Assembly: GCA_963732595.1 (NCBI GenBank)
Contig: CAVSZZ010000002.1
Span: forward strand, 434,001 to 498,000
Source of the DNA: JAFGXF01 sp963732595
GTDB lineage: Bacteria > Chloroflexota > Anaerolineae > Anaerolineales > Anaerolineaceae
Direction of reading: 5' to 3'
Length of the DNA: 64,000 bases
Shown here: positions 8,842 to 19,103 of the stretch, piece after piece
Layout of the letters: each line of letters opens with the position of its first letter
Position numbering within the stretch: the first letter of the stretch is position 1
Position numbers and translations under genes: made by a program
The notes under the pieces: generated by a model
What the model saw: the letters and a program-made list of their open reading frames with translations, nothing else
Told to the model about the DNA's origin: nothing
Databases searched by the model: none

Positions 8842-9372
8842 TCATTTTATGTCTGAGCTCTTCAATGTGGTGATCCAGCCGGGTTCATAACCAATTTGTT
8901 GCCCGAGGATCATGTTCAATTGGGCGGTGTGCTCCTGGACGTGGCGCATGTTGTCCAGGAGTAACTCCACGAACGGCAGTTCCCCCCACGGAAACTTGCA
9001 GTTTCCCCGGGCTCTTTCATCCGTCAGCGATTCGATCGTTTCCCGGCATTTCGTTCGATTATGCTCAAGGTAGGCTTGAAGCTCCGCCTTCGTGTAAGTC
9101 CTACCGGGAATCAACCCGGCCGGATCCAATTCATCCAATGTGAAAGGTTCCGGTGGAGTGAATCCCTCCACCGCCCCGGAAAGGTACAGATCGAGCCAGA
9201 AAAGCGTGTGAAAGGCGATATACCAGAACTCCGACAGATCGGGGCTCCCGGCTTCCACCGGCCATAAGCGCACCCGCCACAACTTGTCGGGGCATGCATC
9301 CAGGACATGCTCGAGCATATTGATGGTTGCACCAAACTGCTGCCACAGGATCGATCGCATGAATTCATCCAT
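8842..9372 (-). CDS. DinB-family four-helix metal-binding protein
   Basis: A 176-residue DinB/YfiT-like protein. The three metal-ligand histidines expected of the fold are present: one in the FWYIAFHTLFWLDLY helix and two in the C-terminal HVQEHTAQLNM helix (HxxxH spacing). Many DinB-like proteins are thiol-dependent metalloenzymes (bacillithiol or mycothiol S-transferases); others have no known activity. The long acidic loop after the first histidine (FTPPEPFTLDELDP) is common in the family. It is the first gene of the leftward run ending at 6785. The substrate is unknown. Confidence 0.83.
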   Translation of the reverse strand: MDEFMRSILWQQFGATINMLEHVLDACPDKLWRVRLWPVEAGSPDLSEFWYIAFHTLFWLDLYLSGAVEGFTPPEPFTLDELDPAGLIPGRTYTKAELQAYLEHNRTKCRETIESLTDERARGNCKFPWGELPFVELLLDNMRHVQEHTAQLNMILGQQIGYEPGWITTLKSSDIK

Positions 9373-9405
9373 TGATCAACTCCCAGATTCTTATTGATAC
9401 GTTGC

Positions 9406-10539
9406 TTAGACTGTCGATGGAACAGGTCTGGGTTGAACATCCTGGCGGTCGAGGGCCTCCTCATCCGAGATCAAATGGAAATGCAGCTGCGGGATGTCCT
9501 GGTACGCACCGCCGTTGGTGATCAGGCGATAGCCGCTTTCCTCCAGTTTGAATTCCCTGACCAGGCTCTGCACGGTCAGGGTCAGCTCGCGCAGGAAGGT
9601 CGTGTCGGTGATGGGCAGGTCCATGAAAGAGGAATAGGACCGCTTGGCCGTCAACAGGATGTGCAGCGGGTAGCTGGGCTGCGGGTGATGAAAGGCGATC
9701 AAGGTTTTGGTCTCACGCAGGCGCCTGACCGGGATGGCAAAACTCATGTGCCTGAACATCCAGCGGATCAGACTCTTACCCATTTGGCGCCAGGAGAGGA
9801 ACTTAAATGGTCCATCGCCCTTCGGCTTCTCGGCCGAGGCAAAGCGCCCCAGCCGGAAGAGCTGCCGGCCTGCCAGGAAAAACCAGATCACCAGGAAAAG
9901 GGCGGATACCAGCTGGAGATAGGTGCCGAATTCGGGTACGTAATAACCCAGCCCCAGCAACCCGGCCAGGATTCCGACCGTCCCGGTGGTCCGGCTGAAG
10001 CGCCTGCCGTTCAGCATGGCAACGGTAATGATCACCAGGGCAATGCATCCAAGCCAATACGACACATGCCAGGCTGTGCCGGTTCCGGCAGCCAGCAGGA
10101 CCTCTCCGGCGGCCAGGTGAATGGCGCCCTGGGCTTCGTTGGCTGCAGCAAAATATCGCCCGCTGAGAGACAGCAGGCCGGCAGCCGGGTTGGAGTTGAT
10201 CAGGGAGCTGACCCCGATGAGACCCAGCGTCGCTGCAATGAGCATGGACGGCTGGCTGGTTTTTCGCAGGGCGATATAGAGGGCCAGCAGGACCGGGACT
10301 ACAAGAACCCCGCCGATGACCGGTAGAAACCCATTGGCCAGAAATCCCAGCAGCACATTTTTCTGATACAGGCTGAAGGCGTCGAGGCTGGTTTGAGGTG
10401 GCGGCCATAAGATTGAAACGCTGATCTGGACGACGATCAGGATGGCCACCAGCAGAGCAGCTGTGCCGGCTGACTGATAGAGCCCCTGCCAGCGGGACTC
10501 CGGAAGTTCAGATTCTTTCGCTTGTTTTCGGGGTGACAT
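9406..10539 (-). CDS. Membrane protein fused to a C-terminal HIT-like domain
   Basis: A 377-residue fusion. Residues about 25-225 form a DUF4386-like hydrophobic domain with six predicted helices. After a short basic linker comes a HIT-fold domain (about 265-357), with YPLHILLTAKR, a helix ending in EESGYRLITNGGAYQDI and the active-site strand PQLHFHLIS. In canonical HIT hydrolases the motif is H-x-H-x-H; here the first His is Gln, while the central (nucleophile) and last His remain. I start at the ATG at 10539 after GAGGAG. The membrane half is clearly paralogous to the next gene (10621-11349). A membrane-anchored nucleotide hydrolase or transferase is inferred; activity is untested. Confidence 0.72.
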   Translation of the reverse strand: MSPRKQAKESELPESRWQGLYQSAGTAALLVAILIVVQISVSILWPPPQTSLDAFSLYQKNVLLGFLANGFLPVIGGVLVVPVLLALYIALRKTSQPSMLIAATLGLIGVSSLINSNPAAGLLSLSGRYFAAANEAQGAIHLAAGEVLLAAGTGTAWHVSYWLGCIALVIITVAMLNGRRFSRTTGTVGILAGLLGLGYYVPEFGTYLQLVSALFLVIWFFLAGRQLFRLGRFASAEKPKGDGPFKFLSWRQMGKSLIRWMFRHMSFAIPVRRLRETKTLIAFHHPQPSYPLHILLTAKRSYSSFMDLPITDTTFLRELTLTVQSLVREFKLEESGYRLITNGGAYQDIPQLHFHLISDEEALDRQDVQPRPVPSTV

Positions 10540-10620
10540 GGATGCTCCTCGCCTGATGGACAGGCCGCTCAAGGGATCAATATCCTGTGATTGTACGATA
10601 TTTCAAAGTATTAATTTAGT

Positions 10621-11349
10621 TCAATCACGACCGAGCCGGCTGAGATGACGTTCCAGCAGGCAGAACCAGGTGATTAACAGGATCGTGTTGGGCAGGACCA
10701 CCAGCAAGGTGACGATGGGAGAATCCGTCAATGCCTGGCGCAGGTAATCAGCCAGGGAGACGGCGTTGGCCAGGATGCCCCAAATGGCGATCGACCGGCT
10801 GAAAGTCGTACTGCGCAGCATGACCAGCGAGAAGATCAAGCCGGCGACAGAAACCAACAGCAGCCCCAAGTTGAAACCCCCGACTGCACGCTGACCGGTA
10901 TTGGCGAGGATTGCCTGCCCGGCAGCCAACAGCTGCGAACGGGCTGCCTCAGTTGTGGCGGCGGCATGCTGGCTGCTCAGCGAGAGCAGCGTGAAGGGAT
11001 TGTTGGTGGCGAAGAAGACCGCACAACCGACCAAGGCCAGGACGAGGCCCAGCAGCGCCCAGGCAGTATGATCTTTCTTGAGCGCGACAAAGAGCGCCAG
11101 GAAAATTAGAAGGAAAGCAGCATACAGCGGCAATTCCAGCAGCCAGGCGTCCAGCAAGCCGATCAGCGGGCTGGCTTGGAACAGTTGGTACCAATCTTCG
11201 ATCGTGCCGGGCTGTGGATAGAAAGCCAGCCCGACAGCCTCCGCCAGGATCAGGCCTGCCGCGATCCAGGCGGCCACACCACCCAGGCGCAGGAGCCGTC
11301 GATAACCGGATTCGGCGGGATTATATTTGATCATACTTTTTTTATTCAT
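10621..11349 (-). CDS. DUF4386-like membrane protein, paralogue of the preceding membrane domain
   Basis: A 242-residue protein with six predicted membrane helices. It aligns throughout with the N-terminal part of the 9406-10539 protein: both share NP-x2-LLSLS, an FSR segment followed by a GILA helix, and a final tryptophan-phenylalanine helix ending in RLGR. It therefore arose by tandem duplication, and only one copy gained or kept the HIT domain. No catalytic residues are evident. The ATG at 11349 has no strong ribosome-binding site; an ATG six codons in is an alternative. Confidence 0.65.
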   Translation of the reverse strand: MNKKSMIKYNPAESGYRRLLRLGGVAAWIAAGLILAEAVGLAFYPQPGTIEDWYQLFQASPLIGLLDAWLLELPLYAAFLLIFLALFVALKKDHTAWALLGLVLALVGCAVFFATNNPFTLLSLSSQHAAATTEAARSQLLAAGQAILANTGQRAVGGFNLGLLLVSVAGLIFSLVMLRSTTFSRSIAIWGILANAVSLADYLRQALTDSPIVTLLVVLPNTILLITWFCLLERHLSRLGRD

Positions 11350-11648
11350 CGTTTAATTCCATGTCAATAAATGAGCGGATACCCGCCCCAAAATGCCATT
11401 CAAAGGAATATTTTACCGGGAATCATGCCTGGGAGACGAGTCAATTATATTGGAATCCGGCAGACTATCGAAACCCGCGTAATTCATCTATAGCATTCCA
11501 AATTGGAATCTGTGGGGCCGTCCGACCCAAGAGTAATCCTGACGGCTGGTATTAAGTACCGGAAGATAGGTGAAACATATGAAACGTATCAGTTGGTAGA
11601 TCCCGTCATCGACGATATCAGGATTGATGCGATTATTTGAAGAAATTC
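11350..11648. other. Intergenic region without a supported gene
   Basis: About 300 bases separate the start of the DUF4386-like gene from the terminator downstream of the kelch gene. A 64-codon open frame on the plus strand (11361-11555) has neither a ribosome-binding site nor a recognisable protein pattern. I see no promoter strong enough to annotate. Confidence 0.5.
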
Positions 11649-11682
11649 AACAGGCGGGCATCGCACGATGCCCGCCTGTTCT
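11649..11682 (-). terminator. Intrinsic terminator after the kelch gene
   Basis: A perfect 14-bp stem (AACAGGCGGGCATC / GATGCCCGCCTGTT) with a short loop lies just past the kelch stop on the minus strand. The tail is poor in T, so termination may be moderate. Confidence 0.7.
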
Positions 11683-11696
11683 TATCCAATCATTAA

Positions 11697-14202
11697 TCAA
11701 TTCTTCCTGAGAATTGGCAGGAAGATCAACTTGTTCTCAATAATCCGCACCACCTGGGATTGGCTGGGGATGCCGTTAACGAACACCGTCACGCGGGCAT
11801 AGCCCGGCGGGAAGCTGCCTGCAGCGACCGGCGGCAGTGCGATGCTCGTGCTGGTGAAAGACGTTCCCGTGAACCATTGGGTCTGTTCATTCTCAAGGCC
11901 GATCAGTTGGACGGCCGGGATATTACTGGCAGAGCTTTGGGTGCTGCCATCCGAAGCTTCTGCGAAACCATACCCACGGAACCCATTGCCGGTGAGGCTG
12001 GTGGGTCTTCCGTTGGAGATTGGCAGGCTGAGGGCATCGAGTGATGGCTGCCACGCGGTTGCATAACCCAATCCAGTATCGTACAACTCCGTGCAGCTGA
12101 CGGTACAATCGCCGCCCGCCACCAGCACCCTACCATCGGTTAAAAGGGTGGCCGAGTGATACGTCCTGGCGGTGCTCATCGCTTCAGTCGTGCTCCACGT
12201 TCCGAGAGCCGGGTCATACAGCTCTTCCGTACCACCAATTCCCACCCGTCACCAGCACCTTGCCGTTCAACAGCAGGGTGGCAGTGTGGAGGTACTTGCC
12301 CGCGCTCATCGCACCGGTTTCACTCCAGCTATCAGCCTCCGGATCGTACAGGAAGGTTCTTTCAAAGACATAACTGGTGCTGAAATATCCGCCTGCCACC
12401 AGCACCTTGCCATTCGGCAGCAGATGTGGCGGTATGTTGGTACATGCCGGCATTCATCCAGCCTGCATCGTGCCAGGTACCGGCAGCCGGATCGTACAAT
12501 TCCGAGGACCAGACCGGACCAGCACCCCAGGTCAACCCGCCCACCACCAGCACCTTGCCAGTCGGCAGCAACGTGGCGGTGTGGTATTCCCGCGCCTGAC
12601 CCAACCCATTGGTCGTGCTCCAGGAACCGGTTACCGGATCATAGAGTTCCGCACTGGAAAGGTAACCGCTGTTATTCATGCCAGCCGCCACCAAGACCCT
12701 GCCATCTGGCAGCAATGTGGCGGTATGTTCATCCCTGGCGGTGTTCAATGAGCCGGTCGTGGTCCAGGTATTCGTTTCACCGGATCATACAACTCTGCAC
12801 TGCTGAGTCCGGTTATTCCAGTAGGCACTGCCGCCTGCAACCAGCACTTTGCCATTTGGCAGCAGCGTGGCGGTGTGGCCGTACCTGCCGGAGTTCATAT
12901 CGTGAGCTGCTGTCCAACTGCCAGTCGTCGGATCATACAACTCAGCCCCGGCTTTACCGATATAGTCGCCATTATATTCTCCCCCCGCGATCAGCACCCT
13001 GCCATCCGGCAGCACCGTGGCCGTATGATAGTCCCGGCTTGTGGTCATGGCTTCCGGTACATCCCAGCTGCCGGCAGCCAGGTCATACAATTCGGCACTG
13101 GCAAGGATAAGGCACACTGCCGCTGTTCCCGCCTGCCACCATCACCCGCCCATTCGTCAGCAGTGTGGCGGTATGCCACCTTCTGGCGGTGACCAGCATC
13201 TTTGTCGTGCTCCAGGTTCCAAGTTCCGGGTCATACAACTCTGCACTGCCATTCCAGCCGGTACTGCTATCTCCGCCCGATACCAGCACCAATCCATTCG
13301 GCAGCAGGCTGGCTGTATGATTCATCCTGCCATAACTCATGGATCCGGTCGTCGCGCTCCAGCTGCCATCGCCGGGGTCATATATCTCTGAAGTGGGATG
13401 ATAGGTTACACCATTATATCCACCCGCTACCAGGACTGTACCATCCGGGAGCAATGTGGCGGTATGGCTGCGCCTGGCGATGGTCATACCATCGATCGTG
13501 GTCCAGGTTTCATCAATGGGATCAAACAGCTCCGCACTATCAAGATAGCTGCTAAAGCTGGCAACTCCACCTGCGACCAGCACAGACCCATCCGGCAGCA
13601 GCGTGGCCGTGTGCCAAAAGCGGCAAGCGTTCAGCGAGCCTGTCACACTCCAGGTTCCGGCTGTCGGGTCATACAATTCTGCGCCGGCGGTACAACCGTA
13701 ATGATTTCCAGCCGCCACCAGGACCCTGCCATCCACCAGCAGCGTGGCGGTGTGGTTATACCGGGCAGTACCCAGCGAGCCGGTCTGGCTCCACGTGCCG
13801 GTGGCCGGATCGTACAGCTCTGCGCTGGTGAGTATGTCTTCACTGCCGTTTCCGCCCACCACCAATACCTTGCCATTCAACAGCAGGGTGGCGGTGTGGG
13901 AATATCGGGCATGTTGAAGCGAACCGGTCGGGGTCCAGATTCCGGTGGCCGGGTCATACAGTTCTGCACTGGTCAGGATGGTATCCGTATTCATACCACC
14001 CGTCACCAGCACTTTGCCATCCGGCAGCAGCGTGGCGGTATGTTCTACCCTGCCGGTAGCCCAGTGAACCGGTCTCAGCCCAGGAGGATACAGCCGGCAC
14101 AGCCTGCACGGGCTGGGGGAAAATTACGCTCAAGAATAATGTGATCAGGATCAGGAGGGAAACGAAAATCGACTTTCCTTTGGACTGCGTCTGTGATGTC
14201 AT
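11697..14202 (-). pseudogene. Secreted kelch-repeat protein, 14 repeats, interrupted by at least six frameshifts
   Basis: Read across frames this is one gene of about 830 codons. It starts at 14202 with a signal peptide (IFVSLLILITLFLSVIF, cleavage near VQA) and then carries 14 kelch units of roughly 50 residues, each a variant of HTATLLPDGKVLVAGG followed by SAELYDP and GTW. It ends with an IPT/Ig-like domain and the tail FLPILRKN. The frame changes near 14060, 13110, twice near 12800, near 12430 and near 12240. The repeat continues perfectly in the new frame each time. Fourteen units would make two seven-bladed propellers. Because every blade remains intact at the protein level, assembly indels are at least as likely as genuine decay. 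A surface-exposed binding role is inferred. Confidence 0.8.
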
Positions 14203-14422
14203 GGCAATACTCCGTTGTGTGGTGTATCCGACGTGTGATGAAAGCTGCGTCGCGGAAAGGATTTGGGATGGATGAGAAAATCAGTCCTGATGATACTCCT
14301 GATCGATCAGGCAGGCAAGCTTGTGAAGGATGGGATTATTGAGATGGTCATCCAGTATCCCCCCATGGGAAGGGCAGCCCTCGTGCTCGTACTCTTAACA
14401 TGAAAAGCCCAGATAACGTGGC

Positions 14423-15688
14423 CTATTCCGACCGGGTCAGGGTGCTTCTGAAGGCATCATCCCATACGATATAACACGCTGTTACCTGTCCATCACTGGC
14501 GACGGCAAACTCCAGCTGGAAATCATCCCGGCCTTGCGCGGCAAATCGATTTTGGGTTAACGGCAACAGGCGGTAAGTGGCCTCATCGTCGCTCTCGTAA
14601 TAATACAAAGTGCCATCCTTTAAGCTCACCTTGCGCTTCCCATATGCACCGGCATAGGCGCGGAGGGTGCTCTCTTCAATCGTTATGGGTGACAATCTCG
14701 CCTGGATGGCCAGGCGTGCATATTCATAGATGATCTTTCTATGCGCATCCATTTCATGCTTAAGCAGCTTGTCCAGGGCCAGTGCATGCGCAGTATCCAA
14801 CGCATCGGGGGCACGGGTGGGAACATCCGGCTGGACCCCCGTGCCCTCCCAATTCGTACCGGTGATCGGGTTGACCGCCCTCCCATCCGGCAGGCTCAAC
14901 ACGAATTCATCCAGGATTACTTCTTCCGTTTCGTCATGCGCGTCCCCGCGGGTCACTTCCCCGACAAGCACGGCCCGCTTGAGCACCTTCAAGTTATATG
15001 CGAATTCCTCGGAAGCGGAGCGGGTGAACCGGCTGGTGAGGATGTAGACAGCCTGGTCATAGAGAGGTACGCCGCCCACATGCGCCAGACTCCAGTAGTG
15101 TTCCTCTGGATTTCTTTTATATCGCCTGACCAGTGTGTTCAGGTGGGTCCGCTCCCGCAGGAAATAGCTGCAGTAATACTGGACGGTGCGGGGCTGACCG
15201 CCGGAGCAGCGACGAAGGTCGATGATGACCGCCTGACAGTTTGATACCAGGCTGAAAGCTGAATCCGCCACCTTGCGACCGACTGCGAGATCGGCAAAGA
15301 ATCTCAGGTCCAGGTAACCGACATTACCGCTCAGGCGCTCCACCTGATAGAAACCGCAATTTAAATTCCTCTGCCGGTTGAGTCCCTTTTGCCTGGCGGC
15401 GGCGATCTTCTCCGGGCTGACTCCGCGCATATCGATCAGCTCGCGCGCCCTGGCCGGATTGTGCATGATGCAAAGGTGATGATCGTGGCAGATGGCCTGC
15501 AGGTCCTTCTCAAGTGCCATCGCAAAACGGTCCGGCGTGTCGAACGTGTCGTAACCACCTTGTGACAGCTTTTCAATCAGGCTCTGTCTCATCCTTTCAG
15601 CGACATCCGGAAAGACATAGCGCTGCACCAGGAAATCTCCAATTTTTTTTATCACGAGGGTGTGGGAATCCGGAGTCATCGGTATCAT
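14423..15688 (-). CDS. S41-family peptidase (CtpA/IRBP-like)
   Basis: A 421-residue serine protease-like protein. After a helical N-terminal region with HDHHLCI there is the S41 core: GNVGYLDLRFF, VIIDLRRCSGG, then LTSRFTRSASEEFAYN, in which Ser224 is the expected nucleophile, and GTNWEGTGVQPD, the usual late S41 segment. A C-terminal domain of about 110 residues (RAYAGAYGKRKVSLKDG) resembles the beta domain often appended to these enzymes. No PDZ domain is evident. No signal peptide is seen, so the enzyme may be cytoplasmic, which is unusual. The ATG at 15688 is supported by AAGGAAG upstream. Confidence 0.85.
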   Translation of the reverse strand: MIPMTPDSHTLVIKKIGDFLVQRYVFPDVAERMRQSLIEKLSQGGYDTFDTPDRFAMALEKDLQAICHDHHLCIMHNPARARELIDMRGVSPEKIAAARQKGLNRQRNLNCGFYQVERLSGNVGYLDLRFFADLAVGRKVADSAFSLVSNCQAVIIDLRRCSGGQPRTVQYYCSYFLRERTHLNTLVRRYKRNPEEHYWSLAHVGGVPLYDQAVYILTSRFTRSASEEFAYNLKVLKRAVLVGEVTRGDAHDETEEVILDEFVLSLPDGRAVNPITGTNWEGTGVQPDVPTRAPDALDTAHALALDKLLKHEMDAHRKIIYEYARLAIQARLSPITIEESTLRAYAGAYGKRKVSLKDGTLYYYESDDEATYRLLPLTQNRFAAQGRDDFQLEFAVASDGQVTACYIVWDDAFRSTLTRSE

Positions 15689-15904
15689 CGGGGACTTCCT
15701 TGCACGGTGGTTTCAACCAGTGTATCGCTGATTGTACTGCAACCGCTTAATAAATACTGGCATACCCAAATCCTCCCGAGAAACCGCTAAATCCTGGCAT
15801 GTGAGGTCAGTCACCTTAAGTGTGATTTCTTTCGGGGGTTCGCAAGGTCCTGTGTTCTTTCCAGGAAACCCTCGACCTCGCTGCTAAAATATTTAGGATG
15901 GGAA

Positions 15905-15936
15905 AATAAAGAAAAGCCCAAGCTAATGGGCTTTCC
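15905..15936 (-). terminator. Terminator after tRNA-Pro
   Basis: On the minus strand an AAAGCCCA / TGGGCTTTT hairpin with loop TTAGCT, followed by a T-rich stretch (TCTTTATTTT), lies right after the 3' end of the tRNA. Confidence 0.75.
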
Positions 15937-15938
15937 AG

Positions 15939-16013
15939 TCGGGGCGGAGGGATTTGAACCCTCGACCTCGCGGTCCCGAACCGCGTGCTCTAGCCGGTCT
16001 GAGCCACACCCCG
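15939..16013 (-). tRNA. tRNA-Pro (anticodon CGG)
   Basis: The minus strand folds into a complete 75-base cloverleaf. The acceptor stem CGGGGTG pairs with CGCCCCG (one wobble). The D arm is GCTC/GAGC and the anticodon stem CGCGG/CCGCG encloses TTCGGGA, giving anticodon CGG. A T arm GAGGG-TTCAAAT-CCCTC and discriminator A complete it. The 3' CCA is not encoded and must be added post-transcriptionally. Confidence 0.96.
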
Positions 16014-16104
16014 AGTGAACGCGATTATACCAGATATTGCCCTGGTACCTTCCCTGTGTATCTGGCCTACAGGCTCTGTTATAATGCCGTTGGGAGGTGG
16101 AAAT

Positions 16105-16794
16105 ATGAAAAGACATTTAGTCTTTTCGATCGTCATAATCCTTCTGATCACGCTTTCTACCGCCTGTCAGATCGACAGGTCCGGTCAGACTCCGACCCCA
16201 ACCACGGCACCCGAAGAAATCCTGATCAAGGATCCAACCGGGATCCTGGTCATCCTGTCCCACTCAGCCTATGCCGGCCACCTCGATAAATACCATATCG
16301 TAGGCGAGATATTGAACACCTCCAATATGAATATGCGCTTCATTCAGGTGACAGCCACCTTGTACGACGAAAAAGGAGAGATCATTGGGGTCGGTTCGAT
16401 CTATACCTTTGCGGATATCCTACCTTCCAAGGCTAAAACCCCTTTCAACATTGAATTCTATAACCAAGACCCTCCGACCTCTTATAAACTTCAACTCGAG
16501 GGCTTTGATACAGACTCGCAACAACTCAAGAATCTTGAGATCCTTTCACACGCCTTGATTAAAAATAATTCCGCAGGGTATGATATTCTGGGTGAGATCA
16601 AGAATAACCGCTCAATTTCCGCCAACCACGTGCGAATTATTGTGACCCTGTATGATGAGCAGAACAAGGTCGTTGGAGCCGAATACAGTTTTGCAGAATT
16701 GACGGAGATCCCATCCGAGGGGACTTCCCCTTTCAGGATCTGGATCTACGACGATATCCCTTTTGACCACTATGAGTTGACGTTAGCTGATTAA
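16105..16794 (+). CDS. Lipoprotein with two FxLYD-type domains
   Basis: A 229-residue exported lipoprotein. The signal peptide MKRHLVFSIVIILLITLSTAC ends in a lipobox with Cys as acceptor. A Thr/Pro-rich linker leads to two repeated beta domains, each with a GEI-x-N strand followed by a VTLYDE motif (VTATLYDEKG and IVTLYDEQNK), the hallmark of FxLYD domains. A ribosome-binding site GGAGGTGG precedes the ATG at 16105. Such proteins are anchored at the outer face of the membrane; function is unknown. It is monocistronic, divergent from the tRNA and convergent with the aldehyde dehydrogenase gene. Confidence 0.8.
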   Translation: MKRHLVFSIVIILLITLSTACQIDRSGQTPTPTTAPEEILIKDPTGILVILSHSAYAGHLDKYHIVGEILNTSNMNMRFIQVTATLYDEKGEIIGVGSIYTFADILPSKAKTPFNIEFYNQDPPTSYKLQLEGFDTDSQQLKNLEILSHALIKNNSAGYDILGEIKNNRSISANHVRIIVTLYDEQNKVVGAEYSFAELTEIPSEGTSPFRIWIYDDIPFDHYELTLAD

Positions 16795-16826
16795 AGCCGA
16801 AGGCTGGCGTACAACCTACCCACAGA

Positions 16827-18212
16827 TCATTTCCCGTATCTCTTCCAATACGCCCCGAAAATTTCTTCTTCCTGCGGGATGACCGGCTCGATCGGGCTGG
16901 AAACCCAGGTGGTGTTGATGAAATGCTTCCAGGTGATGTTCTCGCTGGCGATGTTGCCGCCCCACGTGCCGCAGCCCAGCGTCAACGAGAAGGGCATGCC
17001 GTTGACGTAGTCGCCCGAGTTGGCGTAGCACTGTGGCTGACGCACCATGATGCGCGTGACGCGCGCCTTCAGCCCAAGCTCGACGATGCGCTCCTCGCGG
17101 GTCGTGTGAAGGCCGCAGGAATGCCCGCGCCCGCTGTAAGCCGTGATGTCGTTGACGTAAGCGATGGCCTCGTCGAAAGTCCTGAATTTCCACAAGGTGA
17201 TGACGGGCGAGATCTTCTCGCCTGAAAAAGGATCCTCAGAACCGATCACCTCACCCAGCACCATCAGGAAGCTGGTGTTTTCAGGAACGGGGATACCGGC
17301 CAGCCCGGCGATGACCCGGGCATGCTGACCGACGATCTTCGGGTTGAGATGCTTTCCATCCGGCCACATGGCCGCCTTGAGTTTGGCCTTCTCTTCCAAG
17401 GAACACAGGTAGCCGCCTTCACTATTGAGTGCCTCGACCATCCGGTCGAAGATCGCCTCCTGGAAGACACCCGAATTCTCGGTCGAACACGAGGTGGCAT
17501 TGTCGAAGGTCTTCGACAGGAAGATCTTGTGGGCGGCGTCAGCGATATCGGCGGTCTCATCCACGATGCAGACCGAGTTGCCAGCGCCCACCCCGTAGGC
17601 AGGTGTGCCGCTCGAATAGGCCGCCTTCACCATCGGCGTGCCACCGGTGGCAACCACCAGGTCGACTGCCTTCATTAACTCACCGGTCAATTCGATCGAG
17701 GGTTCCTCCAGGTACTGGATCAGGTCCAGCGGGGCACCCACCTTCTTCAGTCCCTCCCGCATGAAATCGGCGGTCAACTTACAGGACCGTTTCGCGCGCG
17801 GGTGCGGGGCAAAGATAACCGCATTGCGCGTTTTGAGCATCGGCAGCCCGTTGCAGCAGATGGTCGAGGTGGCATTGGTCATGGGCGTCAGAGCAGCCGA
17901 TCACCCCGACCGGTTTGGCGATCTTCAACAGGCCGCGCGCAGGGTCCTCTTCGATCACGCCTACAGTCTTCAGGCCATGCAGGTCGCGCAGGGTCCCCAG
18001 GGTTTTCTTCTGGTGTTTGGCCAGCTTGTGTTCGTAGACTCCCATGCCGGTCTCCTCGACTGCCAGGCGCGCGCATGCCTCGGCGTGCTCGCGCCGGTAG
18101 GCCTCCCAGCCAACCGCGGCAACCATCTCGTCGACCCGCTCCTGGGGCCAGAATTCGACCTCAGCTGGGCGGCGCGGGCGCGGGTGATCAATTCAGGGAT
18201 GTTATCAGACAT
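16827..18212 (-). CDS. Acylating aldehyde dehydrogenase (EutE/SauS-like), frameshifted twice
   Basis: The intact gene would encode about 461 residues of a CoA-acylating aldehyde dehydrogenase. It starts at ATG 18212 after AAGGAG (MSDNIPELITRARAAQ). The frame shifts near 18165 (one base missing) and near 17900 (one base extra). The C-terminal 351 codons are continuous and contain the catalytic Cys in FDNATSCSTENS, the NAD-binding GVGAGNSVCIVD and SGRGHSCGLHT. The overall pattern resembles sulfoacetaldehyde and acetaldehyde dehydrogenases that convert an aldehyde, NAD+ and CoA to acyl-CoA. No partner gene clarifies the substrate. The frameshifts look like assembly errors because the sequence on both sides is well conserved. 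Confidence 0.78.
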
Positions 18213-18410
18213 GGGAAACTCCTTATGGATTGGATAAAAGATTGTATGCTGGGAAATGGATGACGTCAAGCATTATCCCGGTGAAGGTGCATTATTTTGC
18301 CAGACATTCAGCCGCATGGTCACCCTGTCATGCCAATCAGTTGTCGCAACCACCAGATCACGCACCCTTCGGTACTGCGATGCTTGACAGGCGGGTTACA
18401 ATGAAATGGA

Positions 18411-19095
18411 ATGGATAATCAGGATCGTTATCTCAATGAACGCAGATGGATGGTGGAGAACACCATCGCCTCGCGCGGTGTGTGCGATGAGCGCGTGTTG
18501 CATGCAATCAGCGAGCTGCCCCGCCACCTGTTCGTGCCACAGGCGGATCGGGAGGATGCCTACGCCGACCACCCGCTGCCGGTCGGCTGCGGGCAGACCA
18601 TCTCGCAACCCTACATCGTGGCGCTGATGACCGAACTGCTGCACCTCTCAGGGAATGAAAAGGTTCTGGAGATCGGCACCGGCTCGGGTTATCAGGCTGC
18701 GCTGCTGAGCCAGCTAGCCCGAGAAGTGCACACCATCGAGCAACATACGGAACTGTCGGAGCGCGCGAAAGAAGGTCATCAGCGGTCTCCAAATCAAGAA
18801 TATCCACTTCCACAGCGGCGACGGCAGCCTGGGGCTGCCCGGCGAGGCACCCTTCGACGGCATCATCGTCACCGCCGGCGCACCGCTCATCCCGCAGCCA
18901 CTGCTCGATCAACTGGCGGATGGCGGGCGGCTGGTGATCCCGGTCGGCTCGCGCTTCAGCCAGGACCTGCAGTTGTGGTGGCGGGATGGGAAGAAGTATG
19001 AAAGTGAATCGATCTGCCCGGTGGTGTTCGTCCCGCTTCGGGGGCAGCACGGCTGGGATGGGGAAAAGCCGGGCGAATTGAGGCGCGAAGAATAA
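18411..19095 (+). CDS. pcm: Protein-L-isoaspartate O-methyltransferase, frameshifted
   Basis: A Pcm repair methyltransferase of about 228 residues that uses S-adenosylmethionine to methylate isoaspartyl residues in aged proteins. The N-terminal half reads in one frame: PRHLFVP, DHPLPVGCGQTISQPYIVA and the SAM-binding VLEIGTGSGYQAALL, motif I. Near 18770 the frame shifts by one base (within GAGCGCGCGAAAG). The rest continues in the next frame with FDGIIVTAGAP and GRLVIPVGS to a stop at 19095. One inserted base in the short GCGCGC run explains the break, so the gene may be intact in the organism. It converges with the EamA gene, whose stop is 8 bases away. Confidence 0.85.
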
Positions 19096-19103
19096 GCGGG
19101 GGA

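Noticed and set aside
11361..11555. Open frame of 64 codons on the plus strand
   Set aside because: No ribosome-binding site, no family pattern and atypical composition.
18508..19103. Continuation of the EamA frame to 18508, giving a 499-residue protein
   Set aside because: The extra 200 codons are antisense to pcm, rich in Arg/Pro/Ala and not protein-like; a single-base shift near 19170 restores a normal EamA end at 19104.
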